Positions 1 through 5,402 are shown, numbered from the stretch's first letter. The stretch is 11,616 nucleotides of DNA from a bacterium (GCA_021780545.1 JAJXYP010000028.1:5023-16638), one strand, 5' to 3'. Notes: a model not told the origin generated them from the letters alone. Numbers and translations: made by a program.

Positions 1-470
1 AGATTTCAGCCGGTGTCACCTTCTTCCGCCGGACCTCGGAAGGCCTGAAACTCCTCATCCTCTACCACGGCGGCAGCTACTGGAATTTTCCGAAGGGACA
101 CATCGAACGAGAGGAACAGGATCTCGAAGCAGCGCTTCGGGAAACGGAAGAAGAAGCGGGCATCCGCACCGAGGATCTCCGGCCCATCCGGAACTTCAAG
201 GCCTATGAACGGTTCGCCTTCCGGCGGAACGGACAGCATATATTCAAAATCGTCATTTTCTTCCTGGCGGAAACCCGGACCCGCGACGTAAAAATATCCG
301 AGGAGCATCACGGCTATGGCTGGTTCACTTACCGCGACGCCTCGAAAATCCTCGGCAAATACCGCGACAGCCAAAAAGTGCTCCGCCAGGCGTTCGAATT
401 CCTGCGGCCACGGCGCGAACCCCGCGCCCAGAATCATCCTGCCAACTCCCGACGCCCCGCCGGGGAATAA
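1..470 (+). CDS. NUDIX hydrolase, Ap4A-hydrolase-like (5' end cut by window)
   Basis: The reading frame is open from base 3 to the TAA at 468-470 and gives 155 residues; the true start lies before the window. A complete NUDIX box is visible at residues 32-54 of the visible part: G32, E38, R46-E47, E50-E51, G53 and I54 fit GX5EX7REUXEEXGU, with Thr at the usual hydrophobic U position. The preceding WNFPKGHIE (27-35) is typical of the bis(5'-nucleosyl)-tetraphosphatase (MutT/NUDT2-like) branch, which cleaves Ap4A and similar dinucleotides with Mg2+ held by the box glutamates. That substrate is inferred from family resemblance, and another nucleoside-diphosphate-linked substrate is possible. The C-terminal tail (about 137-155) is Arg/Pro-rich and probably disordered. 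The gene converges on rplT and the two share the terminator at 522-549. Confidence 0.9.
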   Translation, partial: ISAGVTFFRRTSEGLKLLILYHGGSYWNFPKGHIEREEQDLEAALRETEEEAGIRTEDLRPIRNFKAYERFAFRRNGQHIFKIVIFFLAETRTRDVKISEEHHGYGWFTYRDASKILGKYRDSQKVLRQAFEFLRPRREPRAQNHPANSRRPAGE

Positions 471-521
471 CCAAGGCGGAGACAGAAGCATATTCCGACA
501 TAATTAATCCGGACGCACAAC

Positions 522-549
522 AAAAAGCCCCGCTTCAGCGGGGCTTTTT
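522..549. terminator. Bidirectional intrinsic terminator between NUDIX gene and rplT
   Basis: A perfect 12-bp stem (AAAAAGCCCCGC / GCGGGGCTTTTT) closes a TTCA loop. The A-run on one side and T-run on the other make a U-tract for both strands, so it can end the rightward NUDIX transcript and the leftward infC-rpmI-rplT transcript. It lies only 2 nt past the rplT stop codon. Confidence 0.9.
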
Positions 550-551
550 GT

Positions 552-896
552 TTACTTCACTTTTGCGACCACCTGCTTAAAAACCTCCGATTCGTGCTCG
601 GCGAGATCCGCCAGAATCTTACGGTCAAGATCGATTTTGCCCTTCTTCAGCGCCGCGATAAACGTGCTGTAATTCATCCCTTCGGCGCGCGTCGCCGCGC
701 CGATTTTTACGTTCCAAAGCGCGCGATAGTTACGCTTTTTCTCCTTCCGGCCGCGGAACGCATGCGTCCACGCATGAAGCAACGCCTCCTTGGCGGCCCG
801 TTCCTTCGACTTCCGACTCCACCGATAGCCCTTCGTATATTTCAGGACTTTTTCGCGGCGCTTATGGGCGATGGTTCCTCTTTTGACGCGGGACAT
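552..896 (-). CDS. rplT: 50S ribosomal protein L20
   Basis: The product is 114 residues, close to the usual L20 length of about 115-120. It starts SRVKRG, carries the basic N-terminal extension (residues 1-60) that threads into 23S rRNA, and has the globular C-terminal block with [26 protein letters not shown] (near 74-99, joined here from overlapping pieces of the family signature). L20 is an early 50S assembly protein and in several bacteria also a translational repressor of its own operon. It is the last gene of infC-rpmI-rplT, in the classic order. Only 6 nt separate it from the rpmI stop and no Shine-Dalgarno is visible, so translation is probably coupled to rpmI. No L20-binding mimic was identified in the leader. 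Confidence 0.97.
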   Translation of the reverse strand: MSRVKRGTIAHKRREKVLKYTKGYRWSRKSKERAAKEALLHAWTHAFRGRKEKKRNYRALWNVKIGAATRAEGMNYSTFIAALKKGKIDLDRKILADLAEHESEVFKQVVAKVK

Positions 897-902
897 GGAT
901 GA

Positions 903-1076
903 TTAGTAATTCACGATTTTCTTCAACGGATAATCAAGCGCAAGCGTCTTTCGCTTGCCGCGAATTGCCTTCTGATTCGAACGGGTGCGGAAATGACTCA
1001 CCGCCATCGGGCGACGGACAATCTTTCCGTTTTTCGTAATCCGGATCCGCTTCAGCAAGCTTTTTGACGCAGCCAT
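903..1076 (-). CDS. rpmI: 50S ribosomal protein L35
   Basis: The 57-residue product MAASKSLLKRIRITKNGKIV... is strongly basic and matches L35 in length, in the KRIRITKNGKI segment (family: KRFKVTGSGKI) and in the RRPMAVSHFRTRSNQKAIRGKRK block (family: RRKAGKSHILTKKSKKRKRRLR); these two motifs are quoted from adjoining stretches. L35 is a small 50S protein. An in-frame ATG at 1115 would add 13 residues with no counterpart in the family, so I prefer the ATG at 1076. No Shine-Dalgarno precedes it. A weak TGC-TATCCT box lies about 10 nt upstream and might be an internal promoter. The C-terminal tail (about residues 45-57, TLALDYPLKKIVNY region) is longer than in many L35 proteins. It lies between infC (75-nt gap) and rplT (6-nt gap). 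Confidence 0.93.
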   Translation of the reverse strand: MAASKSLLKRIRITKNGKIVRRPMAVSHFRTRSNQKAIRGKRKTLALDYPLKKIVNY

Positions 1077-1151
1077 AATGGAAATAAGGATAGCACGAGC
1101 CGCGGGAGAATGCAAACAGAGGCCGAACCTGCGGCAGCTTCCCGCCGGTTT

Positions 1152-1658
1152 TCATTTTTTCGCAATCTGGATGCCGGGTCCGTTTCCGCTGAATTTCGGT
1201 TCGGTAAGCTTGCGGTATTCCACCGGCAGAAGCTTGAGAAACTCGTTCAACTTCTCCATCGCCCAGGCGCGATTCGCCTTCTCCCGGCCGCGAAGCCGGA
1301 GATTAACCTCGACCGGATGCCCGTCCGCGAAAAACTTTTCGACCTGGCGCACCTTGACCATTAAATCATTTTGCGCCGCCCGCGCGGTAATCTGCACATG
1401 TTTTATCCCAGCCCCCTTCTGCGCGAGCCGTTCCTTTTTTTCCCGCTTATCCTCCTCGTAGCGGAACTTGTCGTAGTTCATCAGCCGGACAACCGGCGGC
1501 TTGGCGTTCGGGGAAATCTCGATAAGATCAACGCCGTCGTCAGGGCGCGCCAAAGCCAGCGCCTTTTCGCGCGGCAAAACACCGATGTTCTCGCCCTGTT
1601 CGCCGATCACCCGCAATTCGGACGCCGTTATTTGATTGTTGATTTTCGGTTTCAGAAT
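1152..1658 (-). CDS. infC: Translation initiation factor IF-3, probable AUU start
   Basis: IF-3 binds the 30S subunit, prevents premature 50S joining and proofreads the start codon. The product shows the N-domain signature KINNQITASELRVIGEQGE and, in the C-domain, GIKHVQITARAAQNDL, KFFADGHPVEVNLRLRGRE and the PKFSGNG end. Beginning at the first ATG-type codon would cut off the conserved INNQI segment. In that frame there is no ATG, GTG or TTG between the upstream TGA and this segment; the best candidate is the ATT at 1658-1656, giving 168 residues, a normal IF-3 length. Escherichia coli infC also starts with AUU, which lets IF-3 repress its own synthesis. A 12-codon ORF (1652-1690) in another frame ends across this start. 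A single-base error joining that ORF's ATG to infC is the alternative. First gene of infC-rpmI-rplT. Confidence 0.93.
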   Translation of the reverse strand: MLKPKINNQITASELRVIGEQGENIGVLPREKALALARPDDGVDLIEISPNAKPPVVRLMNYDKFRYEEDKREKKERLAQKGAGIKHVQITARAAQNDLMVKVRQVEKFFADGHPVEVNLRLRGREKANRAWAMEKLNEFLKLLPVEYRKLTEPKFSGNGPGIQIAKK

Positions 1659-1690
1659 AGTGACGGTGGTATAAAACCGCTCCGGTTCAT
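1652..1690 (-). CDS. Possible 12-codon leader ORF upstream of infC
   Basis: ATG at 1690 opens MNRSGFIPPSLF and stops at TGA 1654-1652, overlapping the presumed ATT start of infC (1658-1656) in a different frame. AGGA lies 12 nt before the ATG, and the predicted transcription start near 1708 places the ATG in the leader. It may be a leader peptide allowing termination-reinitiation at infC, an N-terminal extension reached by frameshift, or a sign of a one-base assembly error. It is too short to judge by composition. Confidence 0.35.
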   Translation of the reverse strand: MNRSGFIPPSLF

Positions 1691-1714
1691 GGCTTATGAT
1701 CTTCCTATGAACTC

Positions 1715-1743
1715 ATAGTACGGCATATCTGGCCGGGTCGCAA
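1715..1743 (-). promoter_or_regulatory. Promoter of infC-rpmI-rplT
   Basis: On the minus strand TTGCGA (1743-1738) and TACTAT (1720-1715) are separated by exactly 17 nt; each matches its consensus at 4 of 6 positions. The expected start point is near 1708, leaving a leader of about 50 nt before the ATT of infC. It is back-to-back with the promoter of the divergent bPH2 gene (-10 at 1753-1758), so the two may influence each other. Confidence 0.55.
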
Positions 1744-1749
1744 GCACTC

Positions 1750-1758
1750 TGCTATGAT
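1750..1758 (+). promoter_or_regulatory. Extended -10 promoter giving a leaderless bPH2 mRNA
   Basis: TGC-TATGAT, an extended -10 with 5 of 6 matches, ends 6 nt before the ATG at 1765. Transcription should begin at or within a base or two of the start codon. No -35 match is evident. Confidence 0.6.
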
Positions 1759-1764
1759 GAAACC

Positions 1765-2385
1765 ATGAACAATGATCAAGGCGGAGGGCCTGGGAAACCC
1801 CCGGAAGCGGTCGCTGCCGGACCCGGCGGCGGCATCGGGCCCAACACCCCATACCGAACGCTCGGCAATAAAACGTTCGCCCTCTTCATTTTCGAACGCT
1901 GCCAGGCGGCGCTCGTCCTGCTGCTCCTTTCCATCGCGCTCTTCATCGTGCAAGCGCAGCCCTTCGTCGCGCAGATACCCGTTCCACAGCTGAACCGCTA
2001 TCTCATTCTGGCCGCCTGGGGGCTCCTCGCGCTCTTCATCGTATTCGCCCTGCTTGCCTTCCTGGTTTCGTGGCTCATCTATAAGAACTACCAATTCTCG
2101 CTCGACGAAGACGCGCTCAAGATCAAGCGCGGCGTCCTCGAAAAGGAAGAAATTTCCATCCCTTATCGGCAGATCCAGGACGTCGACATCGACCGGAGCC
2201 TCGCATTCCAGATGGTCGGATTGAGCCGCATCATCATCCTCACCGCCGGACACGAAGACGAAAAACCGAGCACCGAATCCGGCGAATCCGAGGGCGTCCT
2301 GCCGGCGCTCGATAAAGACCTTGCCGAATGGCTCCGCGAAGAACTGTTGAAGCGGGCCAACGTGCAGAAGATCAGAACCGAATAA
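1765..2385 (+). CDS. Membrane protein with bacterial PH domain (bPH2/YdbS-like)
   Basis: The 206-residue product has a Gly/Pro-rich N-terminal tail (1-28), two hydrophobic segments (about 46-64 and 80-106) forming a helical hairpin, then a bPH2 domain (about 108-162). Its signature is visible: the start of the domain YQFSLDEDALKIKRGVL, then SIPYRQIQDVDIDRSL and GLSRIIILTAG. A C-terminal helix (about 180-200) follows. YdbS/YdbT-type proteins carry this domain on the cytoplasmic face, but their molecular function is not established. One published link for related proteins is envelope stress and secretion. The ATG at 1765 is chosen because an extended -10 lies 6 nt before it and because the neighbouring promoter excludes longer forms. 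No Shine-Dalgarno is present, consistent with leaderless translation. It is divergent from infC and upstream of ssrA. Confidence 0.88.
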   Translation: MNNDQGGGPGKPPEAVAAGPGGGIGPNTPYRTLGNKTFALFIFERCQAALVLLLLSIALFIVQAQPFVAQIPVPQLNRYLILAAWGLLALFIVFALLAFLVSWLIYKNYQFSLDEDALKIKRGVLEKEEISIPYRQIQDVDIDRSLAFQMVGLSRIIILTAGHEDEKPSTESGESEGVLPALDKDLAEWLREELLKRANVQKIRTE

Positions 2386-2400
2386 GACAGACGCGGCTAG

Positions 2401-2429
2401 TTGCTTCTTTTATAATTTTGTGGTACTCT
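2401..2429 (+). promoter_or_regulatory. Candidate ssrA promoter
   Basis: TTGCTT (2401-2406) and TACTCT (2424-2429) are 17 nt apart, and TGG directly before TACTCT supplies an extended -10. A perfect TATAAT at 2411-2416 lies within the spacer and could be an alternative -10, but it has no -35 at a proper distance. From TACTCT the start would fall near 2436, giving a leader of about 19 nt to be removed by RNase P. That leader contains the inverted repeat CGTGCC-AC-GGCACG (2437-2450). Confidence 0.45.
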
Positions 2430-2454
2430 TATGCCACGTGCCACGGCACGCCCG

Positions 2455-2785
2455 GGGAGCGCATCGGTTTTGACAGGGCTGCGTCTCCCGGATGGCAAGC
2501 CGAGCCGGCCGCCTCGCTAATCCGACCAAAATTCAAACTGCCAACAATAAAGTTGCAGCTCCGGCTTTCGCTTTCGCCTAAGCCGGCATCGGCCCGCGAC
2601 GCCTCATAGCGGATCACCGGTGTCACAATTGAGGATCGCCGCACCACCGCGGTCCACGGACGCGGCTAAACCTAGGACCAAATTTGTTTCCGTTTTGAAG
2701 CCCTCCGGGGCCTCTGCCGAAAACTAAGCTTGTAGAACATCCGGGCGATTCGCCCTGGACGGCGGTTCGACTCCGCCCGCTTCCA
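2455..2785 (+). ncRNA. ssrA: tmRNA (transfer-messenger RNA)
   Basis: tmRNA rescues stalled ribosomes: charged with alanine, it enters with SmpB and its short reading frame adds a degradation tag. The ends form a tRNA-like acceptor stem, GGGAGCG (2455-2461) with CGCTTCC (2778-2784), seven pairs including one G-U. The 5' part continues CATCGGTTTTGACAGGG, the usual tmRNA D-loop region. The T arm is GGCGG-TTCGACT-CCGCC (2761-2777). The discriminator A is at 2785. The tag frame runs from GCC at 2540 to TAA at 2579-2581 and encodes ANNKVAAPAFAFA, ending in small and hydrophobic residues as ClpXP tags do, though with Phe-Ala rather than Leu-Ala-Ala. Genomic sequence after A2785 is a run of C, so CCA is not fully encoded and must be completed by CCA-adding enzyme. 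It is a one-piece tmRNA, about 331 nt before CCA. Confidence 0.95.
2540..2581 (+). other. tmRNA proteolysis-tag reading frame
   Basis: Thirteen codons plus TAA within ssrA encode ANNKVAAPAFAFA. The resume codon is taken as GCC at 2540 by analogy with the Escherichia coli arrangement, in which the first tag codon is GCA. The start ANN resembles many bacterial tags, while the AFAFA end is less common than ALAA. Confidence 0.85.
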
Positions 2786-2786
2786 C
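2772..2786 (+). repeat. 15-bp direct repeat, proximal copy (ssrA 3' end, candidate attL)
   Basis: TCCGCCCGCTTCCAC covers the 3' half of the T stem, the acceptor strand, the discriminator and the first C of ssrA. It is identical to 4159-4173 in the same orientation. The 3' end of ssrA is a common integrase target, so this is the expected place for an attachment site. Confidence 0.6.
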
Positions 2787-2924
2787 CCCCCCCCATAAAC
2801 CAAAGACGGCAAGTGCCCACCGGCCTCAAGAAAAGAACTACAGAAGCGCCCCCAAATCCTTTTTCCCGATCATTCTCCCCGGCCATAGAAAATCGAATCC
2901 CGGTTGGACCCGATAAGTTCCGCC

Positions 2925-2933
2925 TGCTATAAT
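2925..2933 (+). promoter_or_regulatory. Extended -10 promoter giving a leaderless mRNA for the gene at 2940
   Basis: TGC-TATAAT is a perfect extended -10 and ends 6 nt before the ATG at 2940. TTGGAC at 2904-2909 lies 18 nt upstream as a poor -35. The start point should coincide with the ATG. Confidence 0.75.
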
Positions 2934-2939
2934 TTCCCC

Positions 2940-3269
2940 ATGGATCAAGAATCAAAACTTGAGCTGACAATTGATACTTTCTTCTTATATCTATTGAGCA
3001 TTATCCTCGCATTCGCCACATTGTTTCTGTTCTTCTTGTATTTCGCTACGGCCAAGACAGGAGACTCCTTCGCTGGATTGATTTTTATCCCGTTCATAAT
3101 TTTATTTGCGCCCATGGCGCTCTTCCTTTCGATCGTATATTTCATAATTCTCAAAATTATATTTCGCAAGAGCCACCTATCACGACAGTGGAAATATGTA
3201 CTGTATCCCTTGATCGCTCTTGCTGGCGTGATCGGCCTCGACTTTATTCACTCGATCTTGCCGCACTAA
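2940..3269 (+). CDS. Small multi-spanning membrane protein, unknown
   Basis: I do not recognise this 109-residue protein. After a short charged N-terminus (MDQESKLE) there are hydrophobic segments at about 12-36, 44-74 (long enough for two spans with a tight turn near APM at 57-59) and 86-106, separated by a basic loop (IFRKSHLSRQWK, 74-85). The positive-inside rule puts that loop in the cytoplasm. No catalytic motif is visible. The ATG at 2940 is chosen because a perfect extended -10 ends 6 nt before it; an upstream in-frame start would lie inside or before that box. It is the first of two genes in the stretch bounded by the 15-bp ssrA repeat, and its base composition is visibly more AT-rich than ssrA and the upstream genes, which fits acquired DNA. 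Confidence 0.7.
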   Translation: MDQESKLELTIDTFFLYLLSIILAFATLFLFFLYFATAKTGDSFAGLIFIPFIILFAPMALFLSIVYFIILKIIFRKSHLSRQWKYVLYPLIALAGVIGLDFIHSILPH

Positions 3270-3305
3270 GTCCACCGTTCATTGTTGTTGGGATTCCGCT
3301 AGCAT

Positions 3306-3317
3306 CAATACGTATTG
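3306..3317. promoter_or_regulatory. Perfect 12-bp palindrome upstream of the gene at 3380
   Basis: CAATACGTATTG is a perfect palindrome ending 15 nt before the -35 box at 3333. It has the size of an operator half-site pair, but no regulator gene is adjacent, so a function is only a possibility. Confidence 0.3.
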
Positions 3318-3332
3318 GGCTGACACGCTTTT

Positions 3333-3361
3333 TTGACGCCGAAAATCCTTTGTGATATCAT
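3333..3361 (+). promoter_or_regulatory. Promoter of the gene at 3380
   Basis: TTGACG (3333-3338) and TATCAT (3356-3361) are each 5 of 6 to consensus with a 17-nt spacer, and TGA before TATCAT makes an extended -10. Transcription would start near 3368, leaving about 12 nt that hold the AGGAGG ribosome site. Confidence 0.7.
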
Positions 3362-3379
3362 CTTTTCCAGGAGGGGCTC

Positions 3380-3934
3380 GTGGAACATCACTATCGCTAT
3401 AGAGAAATTTTCGGTTGCGCTTGTTTTGCCATCATGCTTTGCATGGCTGGCTGGCTCGTGGAATCGTTTTCGGGATTCATCGCTGAAGAAGACCGGAAAG
3501 AAGACGCTGAGTTTGTGGCGACCTTCAATATCCCTGCGGTCGAAATAGTCGGTGGTGACGAATTCGAAGTGCGCCGCCGAATCGTCGACAATCGCCTTCA
3601 CGATTGGGCGGTGACATTGGATAAAGACGAGAAGCTGCTTGATGCCGCCAAGAAAGCGCTCTTTGACGGAGTAGGATCGAATGACCAGCAAGACGAGCAG
3701 ACGGTAAAGCTCCGTCGCGCGGCCATTGACCAGCTAGACGCCAAGCTCGCGAAGGAAAGTGACGAACTGGAACATAAAATTCTGATAGCGCAGCACTGCG
3801 GCTATGACGATATCGACAACACGTCTGACGCTCTCGCCTATAATCCCGTCCGCCCATCCGAAGGCTTCTTCGACTGGGCGCAGTTCTTTATTGCGGCATT
3901 GGTCGCTATCATTCTCGGTGCGTTAGGATCGTGA
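3380..3934 (+). CDS. Bitopic-ended membrane protein with charged middle domain, unknown
   Basis: This 184-residue protein is not recognised. It has a hydrophobic segment near the N-terminus (about 11-30, Cys-rich: C13, C15, C21), a long hydrophilic and strongly charged middle (about 35-160, with helical heptad-like stretches around 84-135), and a second hydrophobic segment at the very C-terminus (about 165-183). With both ends in the membrane, the middle would face one side as a loop domain. The start is the GTG at 3380: AGGAGG at 3369-3374 lies 5 nt before it and a good promoter just upstream, an arrangement unlike its leaderless neighbours. A hairpin terminator follows at 3974-4011. The gene lies within the stretch bounded by the 15-bp ssrA repeat and may belong to an inserted islet. 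Confidence 0.7.
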   Translation: MEHHYRYREIFGCACFAIMLCMAGWLVESFSGFIAEEDRKEDAEFVATFNIPAVEIVGGDEFEVRRRIVDNRLHDWAVTLDKDEKLLDAAKKALFDGVGSNDQQDEQTVKLRRAAIDQLDAKLAKESDELEHKILIAQHCGYDDIDNTSDALAYNPVRPSEGFFDWAQFFIAALVAIILGALGS

Positions 3935-3973
3935 CCATTGCCGCGCGAGTGAAACCGTTGATTTCAGCTGTCA

Positions 3974-4011
3974 CGGCGACCGTCCCTCAAGGGGCACGGC
4001 CGCCGTTTTTT
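3974..4011 (+). terminator. Intrinsic terminator after the gene at 3380
   Basis: CGGCG-a-CCGT-CCC, loop TCAA, GGG-gc-ACGG-c-CGCCG forms a long GC-rich hairpin with small internal irregularities, followed directly by T6 (4006-4011). Confidence 0.85.
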
Positions 4012-4230
4012 GTTTGTGTCCATGTATAGCTACCCCGCCGCCGCGAGCGAAGTCGAGCCGACAGGGACGAACACCAACGAGTGATTGGCGGAGAGGGAAG
4101 ATTTCATAAACGATCCGACGAACCCAAATCTGGAGATATTTCCCGAGTTCCGTCTTGGTCCGCCCGCTTCCACGAGAGGAGAAACTAAATCATTTTCAGA
4201 AAAATTTTTGCGCGATGCGCACAGCGCGCG
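4012..4230. other. Gene-poor spacer holding the distal ssrA-end repeat
   Basis: No gene is supported here. A minus-strand frame stays open through much of it into the HAD gene, but its only tRNA-like peptide string is the reverse reading of the tmRNA-end repeat and it has no promoter or ribosome site. AGATTT/AAATCT form a weak inverted repeat around 4100-4132. The 15-bp copy of the ssrA 3' end lies at 4159-4173. Confidence 0.5.
4159..4173 (+). repeat. 15-bp direct repeat, distal copy (candidate attR)
   Basis: TCCGCCCGCTTCCAC is identical to the 3' end of ssrA at 2772-2786, in the same orientation and 1,387 bp downstream. Flanking bases on both sides differ (GTCTTGG before, GAGAGG after), so the identity is confined to the part an integrase crossover would duplicate. 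Confidence 0.6.
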
Positions 4231-4239
4231 TGATATAAT
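4231..4239 (+). promoter_or_regulatory. Extended -10 promoter giving a leaderless HAD mRNA
   Basis: TGA-TATAAT is a perfect extended -10 ending 6 nt before the ATG at 4246. No -35 match is seen at the proper distance. The short palindromic run GCGCGATGCGCACAGCGCGC lies just upstream. Confidence 0.72.
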
Positions 4240-4245
4240 TACCTT

Positions 4246-4857
4246 ATGCCTAATAAAAAGAGTTTGGTATTCTTTGACTTTGATGGAGTGATTGCCGATT
4301 CTTTTTCGGCTGCTTTTACTGTGAGCCAAATGGTTCATCCGCACATGGATCGTGAGATGTACATACACAGATTCGATGGCAACATCAACGAAGCAGTAGA
4401 GAAAAGCATAGCCACCAATGAACCTCGCACAGATGTCCACTTCTTCGAAGAATATGGGCCACGCCTCATGCAATGCCCCGTTTTTCCAAATATGAAAGAA
4501 GTTGTTCAAACACTCGCAAAAGAATTCCGCCTCATCATTGTTTCTTCAACTGTTACCGATCTCATTTTGAAATATCTCAAACTCCACGACCTCGATCATT
4601 GTTTCACCGAAATCATGGGTAACGATGTCCACACCAGCAAAATCAAAAAAATCGAGGCAGCACTCGATAAATATGGCATACCTCCAACTGAATGCTTTTT
4701 CGTGACGGATACTCTAGGTGATATTAAAGAAGCTCATCATGTTGGCATCGAAACCATTGCAGTCACATGGGGATATCAACCCAAAGAAAACCTAGAGCTG
4801 GGCAAGCCCCTTGCTGCAGTGGATACGCCCGAAGCATTACTGAAAGTAATACGGTAA
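4246..4857 (+). CDS. HAD-superfamily hydrolase, phosphoglycolate-phosphatase-like
   Basis: HAD phosphatases transfer the substrate phosphate to a nucleophilic Asp. In this 203-residue product motif I is FFDFDGVIADS with nucleophile D11 and acid/base D13; motif II is IIVSST with S100; the motif III lysine is probably K132 or a neighbour in the TSKIKK run; motif IV is FFVTDTLGDIKEA with D155 and D159, where the usual VGD is VTD. A helical cap (about 20-80) follows motif I, as in subclass C1 phosphatases of the Gph/beta-phosphoglucomutase group. The substrate cannot be read from the sequence. The ATG is fixed by the extended -10 6 nt before it. The codons are visibly AT-richer than in the flanking genes, suggesting a different origin. 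No terminator follows within 150 nt. Confidence 0.88.
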   Translation: MPNKKSLVFFDFDGVIADSFSAAFTVSQMVHPHMDREMYIHRFDGNINEAVEKSIATNEPRTDVHFFEEYGPRLMQCPVFPNMKEVVQTLAKEFRLIIVSSTVTDLILKYLKLHDLDHCFTEIMGNDVHTSKIKKIEAALDKYGIPPTECFFVTDTLGDIKEAHHVGIETIAVTWGYQPKENLELGKPLAAVDTPEALLKVIR

Positions 4858-4932
4858 TTCACGCAACCATTCCGCAGGGTCGGTTTCTGGTGTAAAGACA
4901 AAAATATTTTCATTCGATTGGGGAATTTCCAT
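4837..4932 (-). CDS. Possible 31-codon ORF or gene remnant
   Basis: ATG at 4932 opens a 31-residue frame ending at TAA 4839-4837, overlapping the last 21 nt of the HAD gene in the opposite direction. The peptide ends TDPAEWLRELPYYFQ and looks like ordinary protein C-terminus rather than random translation. There is no promoter box 6-7 nt upstream and no Shine-Dalgarno. It may be the tail of a decayed gene or chance. Confidence 0.2.
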   Translation of the reverse strand: MEIPQSNENIFVFTPETDPAEWLRELPYYFQ

Positions 4933-5031
4933 TTCTGAACAGGCTTGATAGGGCGCTTTTCAAAATCATCCCGGCATAGTTGCGAAAAATCGGTTCAGTA
5001 TTTCCGAATTGTTTACTATGTTCATACATTC

Positions 5032-5062
5032 AAAAAAACAGGCGCACCATTGCTGATGCGCC
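5032..5062 (-). terminator. Intrinsic terminator of the zinc-ribbon gene
   Basis: On the minus strand GGCGCATC-AGCAAT-GGTGCGCC forms an 8-bp stem (one G-U), followed by TG and T7 (5038-5032). It lies about 70 nt past the stop codon at 5133. The 4858-5031 stretch beyond it shows no other clear signal. Confidence 0.8.
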
Positions 5063-5132
5063 CCTACTGACTTATTGTTCCCCGTCAGCGCCGCCCTGCA
5101 TTGCCCAAAATACGGGACGGATCCTCGTTTAG

Positions 5133-5402
5133 CTACGCCCGTTTCGCCTTGCCACAGTCATCGCAGACCCAGAGGGGTATGTCGTATCCACCTTCTTTGT
5201 AAGTAACATTCTGGTGCCGGCATTTTTTTTGCTGCGTTTCAACGGCGCGGACCAACTCTTCGCGCTCATTATTGAGTTTGGCGATCTCGCCATTAATTGA
5301 GCTGATGCGTTTCCGAAGCTCTTTGATTTTCGTAACTACCCGTTCTTCCTGCGGGTTAAGCTTAGCCCGCGGGATATCAAAATCGGGGGTATGGAAGGAC
5401 AT
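5133..5402 (-). CDS. Small coiled-coil protein with C-terminal zinc ribbon
   Basis: The 89-residue product has a charged N-terminal linker (1-15), a heptad-rich helix (about 17-60, with KIKELRKRISSINGEIAKL and further Leu/Glu repeats) and a C-terminal putative zinc site: C61 and H63 (CRHQ) with C80 and C83 (CDDC), a C-x-H ... C-x2-C arrangement. Coiled coil plus a small metal knuckle suggests a dimer that binds nucleic acid or a protein partner, but this is inference and I cannot name the family. The ATG at 5402 is preceded by AAGGAAAG at a proper distance, so this is a Shine-Dalgarno gene with a leader of about 57 nt. It has its own promoter and terminator. Confidence 0.75.
   Translation of the reverse strand: MSFHTPDFDIPRAKLNPQEERVVTKIKELRKRISSINGEIAKLNNEREELVRAVETQQKKCRHQNVTYKEGGYDIPLWVCDDCGKAKRA

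Noticed and set aside
1705..2253. 182-codon minus-strand frame opposite the bPH2 gene
   Set aside because: Highly acidic antisense shadow of the bPH2 reading frame; it also crosses both divergent promoters.
2429..2970. Open frames on both strands across ssrA
   Set aside because: The region folds as a tmRNA with acceptor stem, T arm and tag frame; these frames are chance translations of RNA-gene sequence.
4030..4509. Long minus-strand open frame opposite the HAD gene and spacer
   Set aside because: It covers the coding region of a clear HAD gene, has no promoter or ribosome site, and part of it is just the reverse reading of the tmRNA-end repeat (a known source of spurious tRNA-end proteins).
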